Shown one piece after another: positions 16,726-25,689 of a stretch of DNA of 64,000 nt. This DNA is from Shewanella psychromarinicola (GTDB lineage: Bacteria; Pseudomonadota; Gammaproteobacteria; Enterobacterales; Shewanellaceae), in contig NZ_CP034073.1 in NCBI RefSeq assembly GCF_003855155.1, forward strand, positions 3,782,001 through 3,846,000. The letters are read 5' to 3'. The translations under genes and the position numbers were made by a program. Positions within the stretch are counted from its first letter, which is position 1, and each line of letters starts with the position of its first letter. The notes beneath the pieces were generated by a model that did not search any database, was not told the origin of the DNA, and saw only the letters and a program-made list of their open reading frames with translations.

Positions 16726-18051
16726 TCAGTTGCTGGTAATATCGTTTGCACACTTTACAAGTCGGTGAATAATTTTCTCTTGATAAGCTTTAACCGTAGA
16801 GAAGCTTTGTATTTTCATAAATAAGTCCGAGGCAGTTTCCTTGGATACACCCGTTAAATTAACCCCCTTATACAGTGCTGGTACCGTGTTTTGTTTCATG
16901 GCATTATCTGCAAATATTAAATTTAATTTGACTACACGGGCCAACTCTTCTTGATAGAGAAAAAATTGCCTTAAATGTGTATTCTCTATTTTGGCAGTTT
17001 TGGATCTGTCTATTGTTAAAATCTCGTCAATGAGTCGGTTTAATCTACTACGAAATTTAATCGCTTCATCCATAACCTCAAGCCATTTTATTTCAGTACT
17101 TGATAACAAAGCCAAGAAATACAATGTGCGTGCTTTGTTATAATTAATGAACCCTGGCCACATAACATCTTCACTAGAAATATGAAGTGCTCTATCAAAC
17201 TGGTCACATGCAGATTTTAAATACATGGTCACATCTTCTATAATTGATGGAGATATAGAGCCAATACCTTTCTGTACCAAACTAAGACCGTTAAGTGAGA
17301 GAATATCTATATCTCCCATATTTAGGGACTCTCTAAGCAAGTGCATGCCCTTTTTGTTGTAATACAAACCAAGGTAATTGTGATATATCGTTTTTGTGAC
17401 AGGATTTCGAAGTATAGGTCCACGAACATGGAGAAGATCTGCATGGATATTAAAATTACCATCAGCAACAAAATTCTGATATGAAACGACAGCTTTAAAT
17501 AACTTTATTGTTTCAGTTATTTGAATTGAATTTCCTTTGCTTACCGAATGTAGTATGTCACGTTGCCTATCTACCTCTATTAATATCTTGTCCATACGTT
17601 TTTTATAGAGCTTTTTATCCGTATCAGAAGCATTAAAAACAGCCGGAAATAAAACTATAAGATCAATCATATACTGCAACGTATCCGCAAAAAGCACGGC
17701 AGTACCGGACTCTTTTTTTAACTTATATTCAACTGAATCAAAGAGTTCTTTGTCGAGTGTTTTTTCGTCTTTAGACTTGAATTGATTGATTAACTCAGGA
17801 AGTGAAGTTACATAATTCTCATTATCAAGAATATTACCTTCCATTTTACTTATATTGTTCACACTGTCGATTGATGTATATGTCCTGACAGCTATAAACA
17901 GAGCTAATAGTGCAATGCAGAACCCAACGGTCGATATTGTAAAACTAAGTAAATCTTTGCCTTCTTTTAGATAATATACCCAAACTGCAATACAAGCAGA
18001 AAACATTACTAGTATAAAAATGGTGAAATATATTATTTTTGATGTGCGCAT
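16726..18051 (-). CDS. Hypothetical two-helix membrane protein
   Basis: A 441-residue protein I do not recognise. Residues 7-27 and 36-56 are hydrophobic, giving an N-terminal membrane hairpin. The remaining 380 residues are hydrophilic, rich in Lys, Asp and Ile, mostly helical in character, and probably cytoplasmic. No nuclease, peptidase or nucleotide-binding motif is visible. Codon use is very AT-rich (many ATA and AGA codons), unlike the flanking M13 peptidase gene. The gene stands alone amid repeats and relics, so I regard it as horizontally acquired. The architecture recalls stand-alone membrane-anchored accessory or defence proteins, but no function can be assigned. Confidence 0.75.
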   Translation of the reverse strand: MRTSKIIYFTIFILVMFSACIAVWVYYLKEGKDLLSFTISTVGFCIALLALFIAVRTYTSIDSVNNISKMEGNILDNENYVTSLPELINQFKSKDEKTLDKELFDSVEYKLKKESGTAVLFADTLQYMIDLIVLFPAVFNASDTDKKLYKKRMDKILIEVDRQRDILHSVSKGNSIQITETIKLFKAVVSYQNFVADGNFNIHADLLHVRGPILRNPVTKTIYHNYLGLYYNKKGMHLLRESLNMGDIDILSLNGLSLVQKGIGSISPSIIEDVTMYLKSACDQFDRALHISSEDVMWPGFINYNKARTLYFLALLSSTEIKWLEVMDEAIKFRSRLNRLIDEILTIDRSKTAKIENTHLRQFFLYQEELARVVKLNLIFADNAMKQNTVPALYKGVNLTGVSKETASDLFMKIQSFSTVKAYQEKIIHRLVKCANDITSN

Positions 18052-18487
18052 TTATCTTCCTAATATTGTTAAATTTGTACGTCTACATTGAACTAATGCC
18101 CAACACAGCGGAACGCGATAGCGCGTAAATCCACGAAGCCTTTGCATATAAAATGTCGTTCATCACACACTCTCATTGAGAGTAGGTTGTACCCATTAAT
18201 AGCATTCTGACTTTTCATTGAACCATGATCAGGTACCATCTTGTAGTCACTAAATCATTTTAATAATCTCAACGTCGTTAACGTCTTGTATCCAAAGTCA
18301 ACGAAAACAGGCCTCAAGATAAGAGTTGAACTTATCCATTTTTAAGCAAGGCATGTAACGCATTTATGGACAGAAGTGCGTTTGAGGTATTGATTAACTC
18401 AGCTTACTTGGTATTGGTTTAACTTGATTTATAACGTAGCTTCATTTGAACTTATTGCCTGCAGCATGTGAGCTACAGGACGTAGTA

Positions 18488-18518
18488 AATGTCGCGATCA
18501 CAGGGATGTGAAAGAGTG
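18488..18518 (+). repeat. 31-bp dispersed repeat, copy A
   Basis: The sequence from AATGTCGCGATCACAGGGAT to GAAAGAGTG matches the reverse complement of 33456-33486 at 29 of 31 positions. It is part of a small dispersed intergenic repeat family in this genome. Confidence 0.75.
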
Positions 18519-18610
18519 ATCTTAGTGCAGATGATTAAGCGAGACGCCAGCTCTTGATTTTAAAATTAGCATCCCTGTGGGCTTAACCAAAACATCCCTA
18601 TTTTAGATTC

Positions 18611-18692
18611 TCGCTGACTCATCTACACCTGTAATTTAACTCTCTTCGATTTAGCTGCATAGTTGTCTATAGATGAAAGCTAAATAGGAAAA
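18611..18692 (+). repeat. 82-bp direct repeat, left copy
   Basis: Starting TCGCTGACTCATCTACACC and ending AAATAGGAAAA, it matches 22087-22168 with only four differences over 82 bp, in the same orientation. Read on the minus strand both copies encode a similar tail (LSSIDNYAAKSKR, then V/I, KLQV and a stop), and the differences there are mostly silent or conservative. They could therefore be the 3' ends of two copies of a lost gene, possibly a transposase. Confidence 0.8.
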
Positions 18693-18735
18693 GTATGTCA
18701 ACAAGATATGCGATAACGCCCTATTAGCTAGACAT

Positions 18736-19080
18736 TTAACCCATCTTAAAATCTAATCGAACCGTCATATTTTGTTGAACTACTGCCTTTCCATTTTCTA
18801 CCTTGGGTGCATACTTCCAATTTGAAAGCGCGCTAATTGCAGCTTTATCAAAAGTTTGTTCTGGAACAGATTTTAAAACTTTTATATTTATTGGATCACC
18901 CTTTTCACTTATATCGAAGCTCATTTGAACATAACCTTCTATTTTATTTCGAGCGGCATGAATTGGGTAAGTTGGATTTGCAGTTTCTTTCAGCGCCGCA
19001 TTAGATCTATCGGGCAAAGGTGTTGAAGAGCACGCGGTAATAAAAACTAATGATATAAGCGCTAAAGTAGAATATTTCAT
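18736..19080 (-). CDS. TonB C-terminal-domain lipoprotein
   Basis: A 114-residue lipoprotein with signal peptide and lipobox ending at Cys17 (LVFITAC). The mature part is a TonB/TolA C-terminal domain: NPTYPIHAARNKIEGYVQMSFDISEKGDPINIKVLKSVPEQTFDKAAISALSNWKYAP, with the YP-x-x-A and F-D-I-S-E-x-G features of the family. It lacks the transmembrane anchor and proline-rich stretch of true TonB, so it cannot transduce energy in the usual way and may bind periplasmic partners. It starts about 20 bp from an attC-like hairpin, which is how integron cassette genes are placed. Confidence 0.82.
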   Translation of the reverse strand: MKYSTLALISLVFITACSSTPLPDRSNAALKETANPTYPIHAARNKIEGYVQMSFDISEKGDPINIKVLKSVPEQTFDKAAISALSNWKYAPKVENGKAVVQQNMTVRLDFKMG

Positions 19081-19099
19081 TAAAATCCTTTTTGTGTCG

Positions 19100-19187
19100 T
19101 TAACGCCGCATTAAGCGGACTAGACTTGTTGGTTGTAATGCGTAGCGAAGCAGAACCTAACCAACTGTTTTAGTTCCGTTTAAACTT
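19100..19187. repeat. attC-like imperfect palindrome
   Basis: Positions 19111-19134 (TTAAGCGGACTAGACTTGTT then GGTT) pair with 19159-19183 as a long imperfect stem with one unpaired base, and the end by the TonB-like gene reads TAACGCC, as in Vibrio-type attC sites. The terminal core on the intron side is missing, as if removed by the group II intron beginning at 19191. The core sequences deviate from RYYYAAC/GTTRRRY, so the call is tentative. Confidence 0.45.
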
Positions 19188-19190
19188 TTT

Positions 19191-19615
19191 GTGTACGCCC
19201 AGCATGGGCATGGACTAATGAGGTGATAGTCCTCTGTAGGAAGGTCACCGTTCAATAACATGCTGTTATTAAACGTTAACTACTAGCGAATGGCAAGGGC
19301 TTATCATTGATGATTGGTCTGAAGGAAGCCGCTAGCCATATATTGTAAAGAGGACTAGATGATGAACAAGAATATCATATGAGGCGTAGGCTAGAGGTGA
19401 GTTGGCAGGGTCTGCCCCGCGAAGTAAGGGATATCATCAAACAGAAACGCAAATTTGCCGTTGATGTTGATCTGTCTAAGTTCTTTGACCGAGTTAATCA
19501 TGATCTCTTGATGACTCAACTTAGGATCAAGGTGCAGGATAAGCGTCTTGCCGATGTCATTCGATCATTATTGATCGGTGCAGCGGCCCCATTTACTGAC
19601 ACCAGTCATCCATAA
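19191..19615 (+). mobile_element. Truncated group II intron (5' RNA part and reverse-transcriptase fragment)
   Basis: The sequence starting GTGTACGCCCAGCATGGGCA and the nearby GAGGTGATAGTCCTCTGTAGG resemble the 5' end and domain I of bacterial group II introns. From 19379 an open frame of 78 residues includes FAVDVDLSKFFDRVNHDLLMTQLRIKVQDKRL, the RT-2/RT-3 region of intron-encoded reverse transcriptases. The N-terminal RT blocks (NSYGFRPG region) and everything beyond RT-3, including the catalytic YADD motif, are absent, as are intron domains II-VI. The element is a dead remnant. Its position at the edge of an attC-like hairpin is typical of group IIC-attC introns. Confidence 0.8.
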
Positions 19616-19899
19616 GGTTGCGCATTAATTAATAGTACTTTGACATGCAATGAAGCGAGCGAATCAATAAAAATCGCTATCAATAATCGGAAAGAAAAAA
19701 TCAAACCACGATAATTAATAGATTTGAATTGGCTCAAAGCAGCGGTGAACTCAATGACAGTTGCCAACCTGAAGCGTTGGCACGACTAATTATGACATTA
19801 TTTAAAGGGATGTCGTTACAGGCTGCAGAGGGAGCAACTAAAGATGAGTTGCACCAAATGCTGAAATGGTCGTTGACGGGATCCTCTGTCAGCATGTGA
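19616..19899 (+). pseudogene. TetR-family regulator, C-terminal relic
   Basis: Translation from 19616 gives GCALINSTLTCNEASESIKIAINNRKEKIK, which then needs a frame change near 19700 to continue as TTINRFELAQSSGELND and EALARLIMTLFKGMSLQAAEGATKDELHQML, with a stop at 19897-19899. GC-x-x-x-x-x-x-L-E, the R-R-F-x-x-A-x-x-x-GEL helix and the EALAR-L segment are the ligand-domain pattern of TetR regulators. The DNA-binding N-terminus is gone; the sequence abuts the intron fragment. It may once have controlled the acyl-CoA ligase gene next door. Confidence 0.7.
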
Positions 19900-19982
19900 A
19901 TGAGGTTTAGCCGGATTTGCTCGGCTGCGCCTCATATCTATGCCAAATATGTTGGTTATCCTTAGGACGTCAGTAATAGCGC

Positions 19983-21659
19983 CTATGAATCTCGCAATTC
20001 TCGACGTAAGATCTTGCCAACATTTGATTTTGGCAATTCATCTCTAAATTCAATTATCCTTGGGTTTTTATAACCGGTAAGATATTTTCTACAATGTTTT
20101 TTTATTTCATCAACGGTCACATTACCTTTGCGTACAATAAATAATTTAACTATTTCTCCTGTGGCGTCATCAGGAATGCCAATGGCCGCAGCTTCGATGA
20201 TGTGAGGGTGAAGTGTTGCAACTTCTTCAATTTCAGTTGGAAAAACATTAAATCCCGACACTAGAATCATATCTTTTTTACGGTCTTCAATATAAAAAAC
20301 CCCATCGTCATCCATTCTTCCTATATCGCCAGAGCTTAACCAACCTCCTGCATGCATTACAGTATTGGTTTCGGCTTCTTGTTGCCAATAGCCTTTCATC
20401 ACTTGGGGCCCTCTAATTTGAATTTCACCAATTTGGTTGGGACCTAAAGGTTCATTTTTATCATTAACGATACGGAGTTCAGCGCTGGGTAAAGGGACAC
20501 CAATTGAAGAAATAAATGATTGTTGTTGATGAGTACCTGCAGCGACCACTGGGGAACATTCAGTTAAGCCATAACCTTCTATGACAGGCATTCCAGTGAG
20601 CTCTTGCCAACGATCAGCAATATGTTTCTGCGTCGGCATTCCACCTGCAATAGTAAAACGAGCGTGACTAAAATCTAATTCTTGAAAACCAGCATGATTG
20701 TTTAGACCATTAAAAAGTGTATTTAAACCAAAAACCATTGTGAATGGATATTTACTTAAATCTGCTACGAAACCATCTATATCTCTTGGGTTGGTAATGA
20801 GTAAATTCGTTGCACCGAGAAAGAGCATAAACATCATACTCACTGAGTTGGCAAAAATATGATAAAGCGGAAGTGGGGTTACTGCATATTCCTTATCATA
20901 TAAGGTTCTTGGGCTAAAATGAGCATGAACCTGTAGAACGTTAGAAATAATATTACTATGAGTCAGCATTGCCCCTTTCGCAGGACCCGTCGTTCCACCT
21001 GTATATTGGAGGTATGCTAAATCATCTACTGTTATTTGGGGATCAATAAAGGGAAGTTTCTTGCCTTCGGTTAACGCTCTACGCAGTGAAATAGCGTCGG
21101 GGATATGATATTTTGGCACTATTTTTTTGACATGTTTGATAAGAAAATTAACCAGTGTACGCTTATGTATAGCTAACTCATCGCCGATTTTGGTTAAAAT
21201 AACATGCTTAATGTTAGTCTCATGCAGTATTTGCTGAAGATTATTACCAAAATTTGTGACGGCAACAATAGCACTGGACCCTGAGTCTCGTAATTGATGT
21301 TTTAACTCTCGAGGGGTATAAAGTGGATTAACATTTACAATAATGAGTCCTGCTTTTAATGCACCTAAAATAGTGATGGGATATTGCAATAAATTAGGCA
21401 TCATCAAGGCGATTCGTTCGCCTTTTTTCATTTTTAGTTCAGATTGTAGATAAGCAGCAAAAGCGTTACTTTTACTTTCGAGATCTTGGTAGGATAAGCT
21501 ATGTCCCATATTAATATATGCTGCTTTTTTAGCATACGCACTAAAAGACTCTTTAAACAAATCATTGATATTGTTATACATACTTGAATCTATTGTTGCG
21601 GGCACATCCTCAGGATATTGTTTTAACCACGGTTTATCATTTGTCATTATAGCCATCAT
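19983..21659 (-). CDS. Long-chain fatty acid-CoA ligase (FadD-type)
   Basis: A 558-residue AMP-forming acyl-CoA synthetase. The P-loop-like motif is YTGGTTGPAKGAMLTHSN (about 210-227), followed by EGYGLTECSPV, GEIQIRGPQVMKGYW, the STGD-like SSGDIGRMDDDG, and DRKKDMILVSGFNVFP with the catalytic Lys near the C-terminus (KSNVGKILRR). Length and motifs fit FadD, which activates fatty acids to CoA thioesters at the inner membrane. The start is uncertain: ATGs at 21659, 21656 and 21647 are in frame and none has a strong ribosome site. It is an isolated gene flanked by a TetR relic and repeats, so it may be a second, accessory copy. Confidence 0.9.
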   Translation of the reverse strand: MMAIMTNDKPWLKQYPEDVPATIDSSMYNNINDLFKESFSAYAKKAAYINMGHSLSYQDLESKSNAFAAYLQSELKMKKGERIALMMPNLLQYPITILGALKAGLIIVNVNPLYTPRELKHQLRDSGSSAIVAVTNFGNNLQQILHETNIKHVILTKIGDELAIHKRTLVNFLIKHVKKIVPKYHIPDAISLRRALTEGKKLPFIDPQITVDDLAYLQYTGGTTGPAKGAMLTHSNIISNVLQVHAHFSPRTLYDKEYAVTPLPLYHIFANSVSMMFMLFLGATNLLITNPRDIDGFVADLSKYPFTMVFGLNTLFNGLNNHAGFQELDFSHARFTIAGGMPTQKHIADRWQELTGMPVIEGYGLTECSPVVAAGTHQQQSFISSIGVPLPSAELRIVNDKNEPLGPNQIGEIQIRGPQVMKGYWQQEAETNTVMHAGGWLSSGDIGRMDDDGVFYIEDRKKDMILVSGFNVFPTEIEEVATLHPHIIEAAAIGIPDDATGEIVKLFIVRKGNVTVDEIKKHCRKYLTGYKNPRIIEFRDELPKSNVGKILRRELRDS

Positions 21660-22086
21660 TAATGTTGTTGTTTAAACATCACTATTGTAAATTAATTTAC
21701 CTAATTAGTATAAAAATAATAGGCTGAATTCAATGAATTAACTACTGTTCTAGGGGGTTAGCAGTAGCTAATCTCTCGGAGTGTGACTCGTCCCTGCTTT
21801 TATCGCTTTTCCGCTTCACTCTATCTTTCATCAACAATGAAAAAAGCATTCAGCTACTGCATTATCATGACAGTTTCTACTGTGGCACATGCTTGCTTCA
21901 GGGTTTGTTGCTAAAGAAAGCTTCGTCAGTCAGAAAAAGATTATGGTACCAGAGCGAATAAGGTAAATCCCTGCTAACTTTCTATCATTTTGGGTCTAAA
22001 ACGAGTGACAAAAGGCAAGTAATAAAGCTCAAGTCGAACAGTGATTATTCTTGTAAATTAGCGAGAATAATCTCTGTTTTGGATAC

Positions 22087-22168
22087 TCGTTGACTCATCT
22101 ACACCTGTAATTTAATTCTCTTCGATTTAGCCGCATAGTTGTCTATAGATGAAAGCCAAATAGGAAAA
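22087..22168 (+). repeat. 82-bp direct repeat, right copy
   Basis: This is the second copy of the repeat at 18611-18692, same orientation, four mismatches. Together they bracket 3.4 kb containing the TonB-like gene, the intron and TetR relics and the FadD-type gene. Confidence 0.8.
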
Positions 22169-22305
22169 TCTCAAATCTAATTAGCTGACTTACTTTTGGA
22201 AAGAAACGCGTTAGAGTTCTCAACTTAATCTAGGCTCAAAAGATTACAAAATGTATCCCTAACGTCTAACGCTATGCAGAATATTACTTGACCACAAACA
22301 GTGTA

Positions 22306-22347
22306 AGTGGATAGCGGGGTTAAGGTTTAACCCCAAGTATGCCACTT
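22306..22347. repeat. Compound inverted repeat
   Basis: GGGGTTAA and TTAACCCC form a perfect 8-bp stem with a 3-nt loop, nested within AAGTGG/CCACTT. It lies about 100 bp downstream of macB on that gene's strand, where it may act as a terminator. It lacks a U-tract, so a recombination-site or repeat origin is equally possible. Confidence 0.45.
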
Positions 22348-22448
22348 TGCGTTTAACTCTAGTTGACCTTGTAAATATTTCGACTGTGCGCTATACAATA
22401 GTTCCCGTCTTCATAGAGCCAGTAATTGGGGATCCTATTTACTTAGTG

Positions 22449-24395
22449 TTAGTCTCTTGAGAGTGCATCTACCGGATTTAATTTAGCCGCATTTCGGGCT
22501 GGCAGATAACCAAACACAATACCGATTAAGGTCGAGCAGGCAAAAGCCGCCACAATTGACGTACTCGAATAGATCATCTGAAAACTGCTGCCTGTGTAGG
22601 TGAATATCATGCCGATAAGATAAGCAAGTCCAATCCCCAATGCGCCACCACAAAAACACACCAGCACGGCTTCAATCAAAAACTGACGCATAATATCGGT
22701 TTGCCTGGCACCAACGGCCATACGAATGCCTATTTCGCGCGTTCGCTCTGTTACCGATACCAGCATGATATTCATTACCCCAATCCCGCCAACTAACAAA
22801 GAGATAAACGCGATAGCTGATATCAGTAACGTCATGGTTTCAGATGTTTTTTCAATGCTTTTGCGTATCGTATCTGTATTAATAGTGAAAAAATCAACTT
22901 TGCCGTGGCGCATACTCAATAAGCTAATAATGCCTTGCTCTGCCACATCACTTGATACATTCGCATCTATCCTTACGGTAATATCGTTTACATAATTTTG
23001 CCTAAAAATACGCCCAGACACCGTGGTATACGGCAACCAAACATTCAGTTCATCACTGTTGTCGGACACACTTTCAATTGGCTTTGTTACGCCAATAATA
23101 CGAACAGGAAGACGGCCGAGAAAAATGACGCTACCTAGCGCATTGCCATCAGGAAAAAGTGTCTGATCGGTATTGGCATCAATGACGGCAACCTGTTCTA
23201 GCGTATCGATACTATCATCGGCAAAATATTGTCCCTTAGCAAGCGTATAACCGCGCACGCGAAAATACTCAGTACCCACGCCTTGAATCGATCCTGTGAC
23301 GGTTTCGCTAGCATAACGTATAACAACATTAGCTCTAACGGTTGGGGTAACGCTGTCCACATAGGGCAATATTTTAAGCGCATTGGCATCGTCTGCCGTG
23401 AGCGACTTAACCCGTTCAGAGCGGCGATCTCCTCGCCCTGTGCCTGGTTTTATTTCAATGGTATTGGTGCCCATTGAGGCAATATTATCCAAAATAGATT
23501 GCTGCGAACCAGCACCTAACGCAACGACAGACACCACTGAAGCAATGCCAATAATAATGCCGAGCATCGTAAGAAACGTACGCAAACGATGATTGGACAT
23601 TGCAATTAACGCCATTTTTAACGCTTCAAGGTATCGCGACCAGTTTATCTTCTTATCTGTTCGAGAAGATTGTCTGTCTGCGATTAACGAGCTCGTTTCT
23701 GCTGGGATACGTTTTTGGTTATCGGCAATGATTTCGCCGTCTTTTAGCTCGATGACGCGATCTGCAAACTCAGCAATATGCGGATCGTGTGTCACCAAAA
23801 TAATGGTGTGACCGTCGCGATGCAGTTCTTGAATGAGCTTCATCATTTCTTCGCCGCTATTGCTATCAAGCGCGCCGGTGGGTTCATCGGCCAGAATAAT
23901 ATCGCCACCATTGATTAAAGCTCTGGCCACACTGACACGTTGTTGTTGGCCGCCACTTAGCTGACTTGGTTTATGATCTAAACGATCGCTTAACCCTAGA
24001 CGAGTCAGTAGTTTTTTAGCTTTTTCGTGTCGAGTTTGCGGCCCCTCATTGGCATACAATGCCGGTACTTCTACATTGCCCTGCGCAGTTAAATCTCCCA
24101 AAAGATGATAGCGCTGAAAGATAAACCCAAAATATTCACGTCGCAGTGCGGCTAGTTCATTGTCATCCATACTGGATGTGTCCTGACCATTAATGAAATA
24201 ACTGCCTGCACTGGGTTTATCCAGACAGCCAAGGATGTTCATTAATGTTGATTTACCGGAACCAGACGCGCCGATAATGGCAATCAATTCACCACGACAG
24301 ATTTGCAGGCTAATGTTGTTAAGTACCGTCAGCTCCTGCTCTCCGGCGGTAAAAGAACGACTAACACCTTTAATATTTAATAGAACGTCAGCCAT
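22449..24395 (-). CDS. macB: MacB-type ABC exporter (ATPase fused to permease)
   Basis: A 648-residue fusion. Residues 1-230 are an ABC ATPase (Walker A GASGSGKST near 44, LSGGQQQRVSVARAL, ILADEPTGALDS, VTHDPHIAEFADR). After a linker come the first transmembrane helix (about 275-300), a large MacB periplasmic domain (about 300-520) and three more helices with the FtsX-like segment VGGIGVMNIMLVSVTERTREIGIRMAVGA. Length and order match E. coli MacB, which works with MacA and TolC to expel macrolides, toxins or haem precursors. It lies 3 bp after macA in an operon whose upstream region carries a CusR-type box. Confidence 0.93.
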   Translation of the reverse strand: MADVLLNIKGVSRSFTAGEQELTVLNNISLQICRGELIAIIGASGSGKSTLMNILGCLDKPSAGSYFINGQDTSSMDDNELAALRREYFGFIFQRYHLLGDLTAQGNVEVPALYANEGPQTRHEKAKKLLTRLGLSDRLDHKPSQLSGGQQQRVSVARALINGGDIILADEPTGALDSNSGEEMMKLIQELHRDGHTIILVTHDPHIAEFADRVIELKDGEIIADNQKRIPAETSSLIADRQSSRTDKKINWSRYLEALKMALIAMSNHRLRTFLTMLGIIIGIASVVSVVALGAGSQQSILDNIASMGTNTIEIKPGTGRGDRRSERVKSLTADDANALKILPYVDSVTPTVRANVVIRYASETVTGSIQGVGTEYFRVRGYTLAKGQYFADDSIDTLEQVAVIDANTDQTLFPDGNALGSVIFLGRLPVRIIGVTKPIESVSDNSDELNVWLPYTTVSGRIFRQNYVNDITVRIDANVSSDVAEQGIISLLSMRHGKVDFFTINTDTIRKSIEKTSETMTLLISAIAFISLLVGGIGVMNIMLVSVTERTREIGIRMAVGARQTDIMRQFLIEAVLVCFCGGALGIGLAYLIGMIFTYTGSSFQMIYSSTSIVAAFACSTLIGIVFGYLPARNAAKLNPVDALSRD

Positions 24396-24398
24396 GGG

Positions 24399-25622
24399 TT
24401 ATAACCTCTTTCCTTTACCAAGACCTGGTACACTTTGTCCGAGCATATTGCCCTTAGATAGGCCGGTCATCGAAATCGCGTCGTCATTAGCTGAAGTTTG
24501 ACCAAGCATGATTTGATCACCTTCGTTAAGCCCTGAGAGGATTTGAGCGTAGACTTTATTATTAATGCCCACTTCAACATTGCGATATTCAATGTGGTTG
24601 TCTACTATCACTGGCACTTGATACGAAGCGCTTGGCCCCGTTTTTGTTATCAATATCTGTGATGGGACAAGCAACGTATCTTGCGCATTGGCTAAAATAA
24701 TCGATACCTGCGCTGTCATGCCAAAGCGCAACAGGTTGTCTGGGTTTTCAACATCAAACAGAGCGTTGTAGTAAATCGCTTCATCATCGCCAATCATCAA
24801 TGAGCTGTCGGCGCCGCTAAGCAAAGTTGGCCCTGGTTCAATGGTGCGTAATACACCACGGTACTTTTTCGCTGTCGCGCCCAAAATACTGAAATACACG
24901 TCTTGCCCAGCACTCACATTGATAATGTCAGCTTCAGATACTTGCGCTTTAATCGTCATTACGTCTAATTGCGCAAGCTCAATAATACTGGGGGTGCCTT
25001 GATTGTTATTAACGGTTTGCCCCTCTTCGACCGACACGTAAATCACGGTGCCATCAATAGGTGAACGAATAGTTGTGTAACCTAAATTGAGCTTGGCGTT
25101 ATCGACACTGATGATTGCTTTGTCTTTTTCAGCACTGAGTTCATCAAGCTCAGCCAGATAAACCGCCAATATCGATTCTGCCGAATCAAAATCTGATACC
25201 GACGCAGCGCCATTAACCAGCATCTTCTTATTACGAGCATATTCAGACTGTGCGACTTTTATTTGAGCCTGCTTTGCCCGATATTGCGCATCAATACTTT
25301 GCAGTGATGCTTGGGCTTCTTTAAGGGCATTTTGTTGAGTTAAATTATCGATTTGAGCAATCAAGTCGCCCTGTTTTATATTTTGGCCAACGTTCACGTC
25401 CATTGTTTCGATTAACCCCGATACTTGAGCACCGACACTGACTAATTTAGACGGATAAAGCACGCCATTGGTAAGTACTACTTTTTCGATGTTGCCGCGT
25501 TTAACCACATCGGAGGTAAAGATAGGTTGGTCTTGTTGTGCTTGAGTGTACTTGTATCCTACAACGGCAACGATTGCGCCAAGAGTAAGAAGCAGCAAGG
25601 TGTTTTTAATGTTCTTTTTCAT
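24399..25622 (-). CDS. macA: MacA-type periplasmic adaptor (HlyD family)
   Basis: A 407-residue membrane fusion protein. A single N-terminal transmembrane helix (about 8-25) precedes a lipoyl half-domain (GNIEKVVLTNGVLYPSKLVSVGAQVSGLIETMDVNVGQNIKQGDLIAQID), a coiled-coil hairpin (about 85-165), the second lipoyl half (LGYTTIRSPIDGTVIYVSVEEGQTVN) and beta-barrel and membrane-proximal domains. It links the inner-membrane MacB to an outer-membrane TolC channel; no tolC is nearby. It is followed by macB and preceded by the PEBP-family gene, 67 bp away. Confidence 0.92.
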   Translation of the reverse strand: MKKNIKNTLLLLTLGAIVAVVGYKYTQAQQDQPIFTSDVVKRGNIEKVVLTNGVLYPSKLVSVGAQVSGLIETMDVNVGQNIKQGDLIAQIDNLTQQNALKEAQASLQSIDAQYRAKQAQIKVAQSEYARNKKMLVNGAASVSDFDSAESILAVYLAELDELSAEKDKAIISVDNAKLNLGYTTIRSPIDGTVIYVSVEEGQTVNNNQGTPSIIELAQLDVMTIKAQVSEADIINVSAGQDVYFSILGATAKKYRGVLRTIEPGPTLLSGADSSLMIGDDEAIYYNALFDVENPDNLLRFGMTAQVSIILANAQDTLLVPSQILITKTGPSASYQVPVIVDNHIEYRNVEVGINNKVYAQILSGLNEGDQIMLGQTSANDDAISMTGLSKGNMLGQSVPGLGKGKRL

Positions 25623-25689
25623 GTGGATCTCTTAATGTCTTTTTAGTGACTGAATCTGCGCTAACAATCTTGTAATAACGGCTTTGCGT

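Larger units (their letters stand above)
18052..18735. other. Repeat-bearing intergenic region
   Basis: I find no gene in 684 bp. The region contains one copy of a 31-bp dispersed repeat (18488-18518) and the left copy of an 82-bp direct repeat (18611-18692). The rest is AT-rich and looks like decayed accessory DNA. Confidence 0.6.
21660..22448. other. Repeat-bearing intergenic region
   Basis: I see no gene in 789 bp. It carries the right copy of the 82-bp direct repeat (22087-22168) and a compound hairpin at 22306-22347. The remainder, with short runs resembling degraded coding sequence, has no interpretable frame. Confidence 0.6.

Noticed and set aside
22261..22365. Possible third attC around the compound hairpin (GTCTAACGC ... 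GCGTTTAAC)
   Set aside because: The right core does not fit GTTRRRY and the arms are placed asymmetrically (27 versus 1 nt spacing), so it does not form an attC layout.
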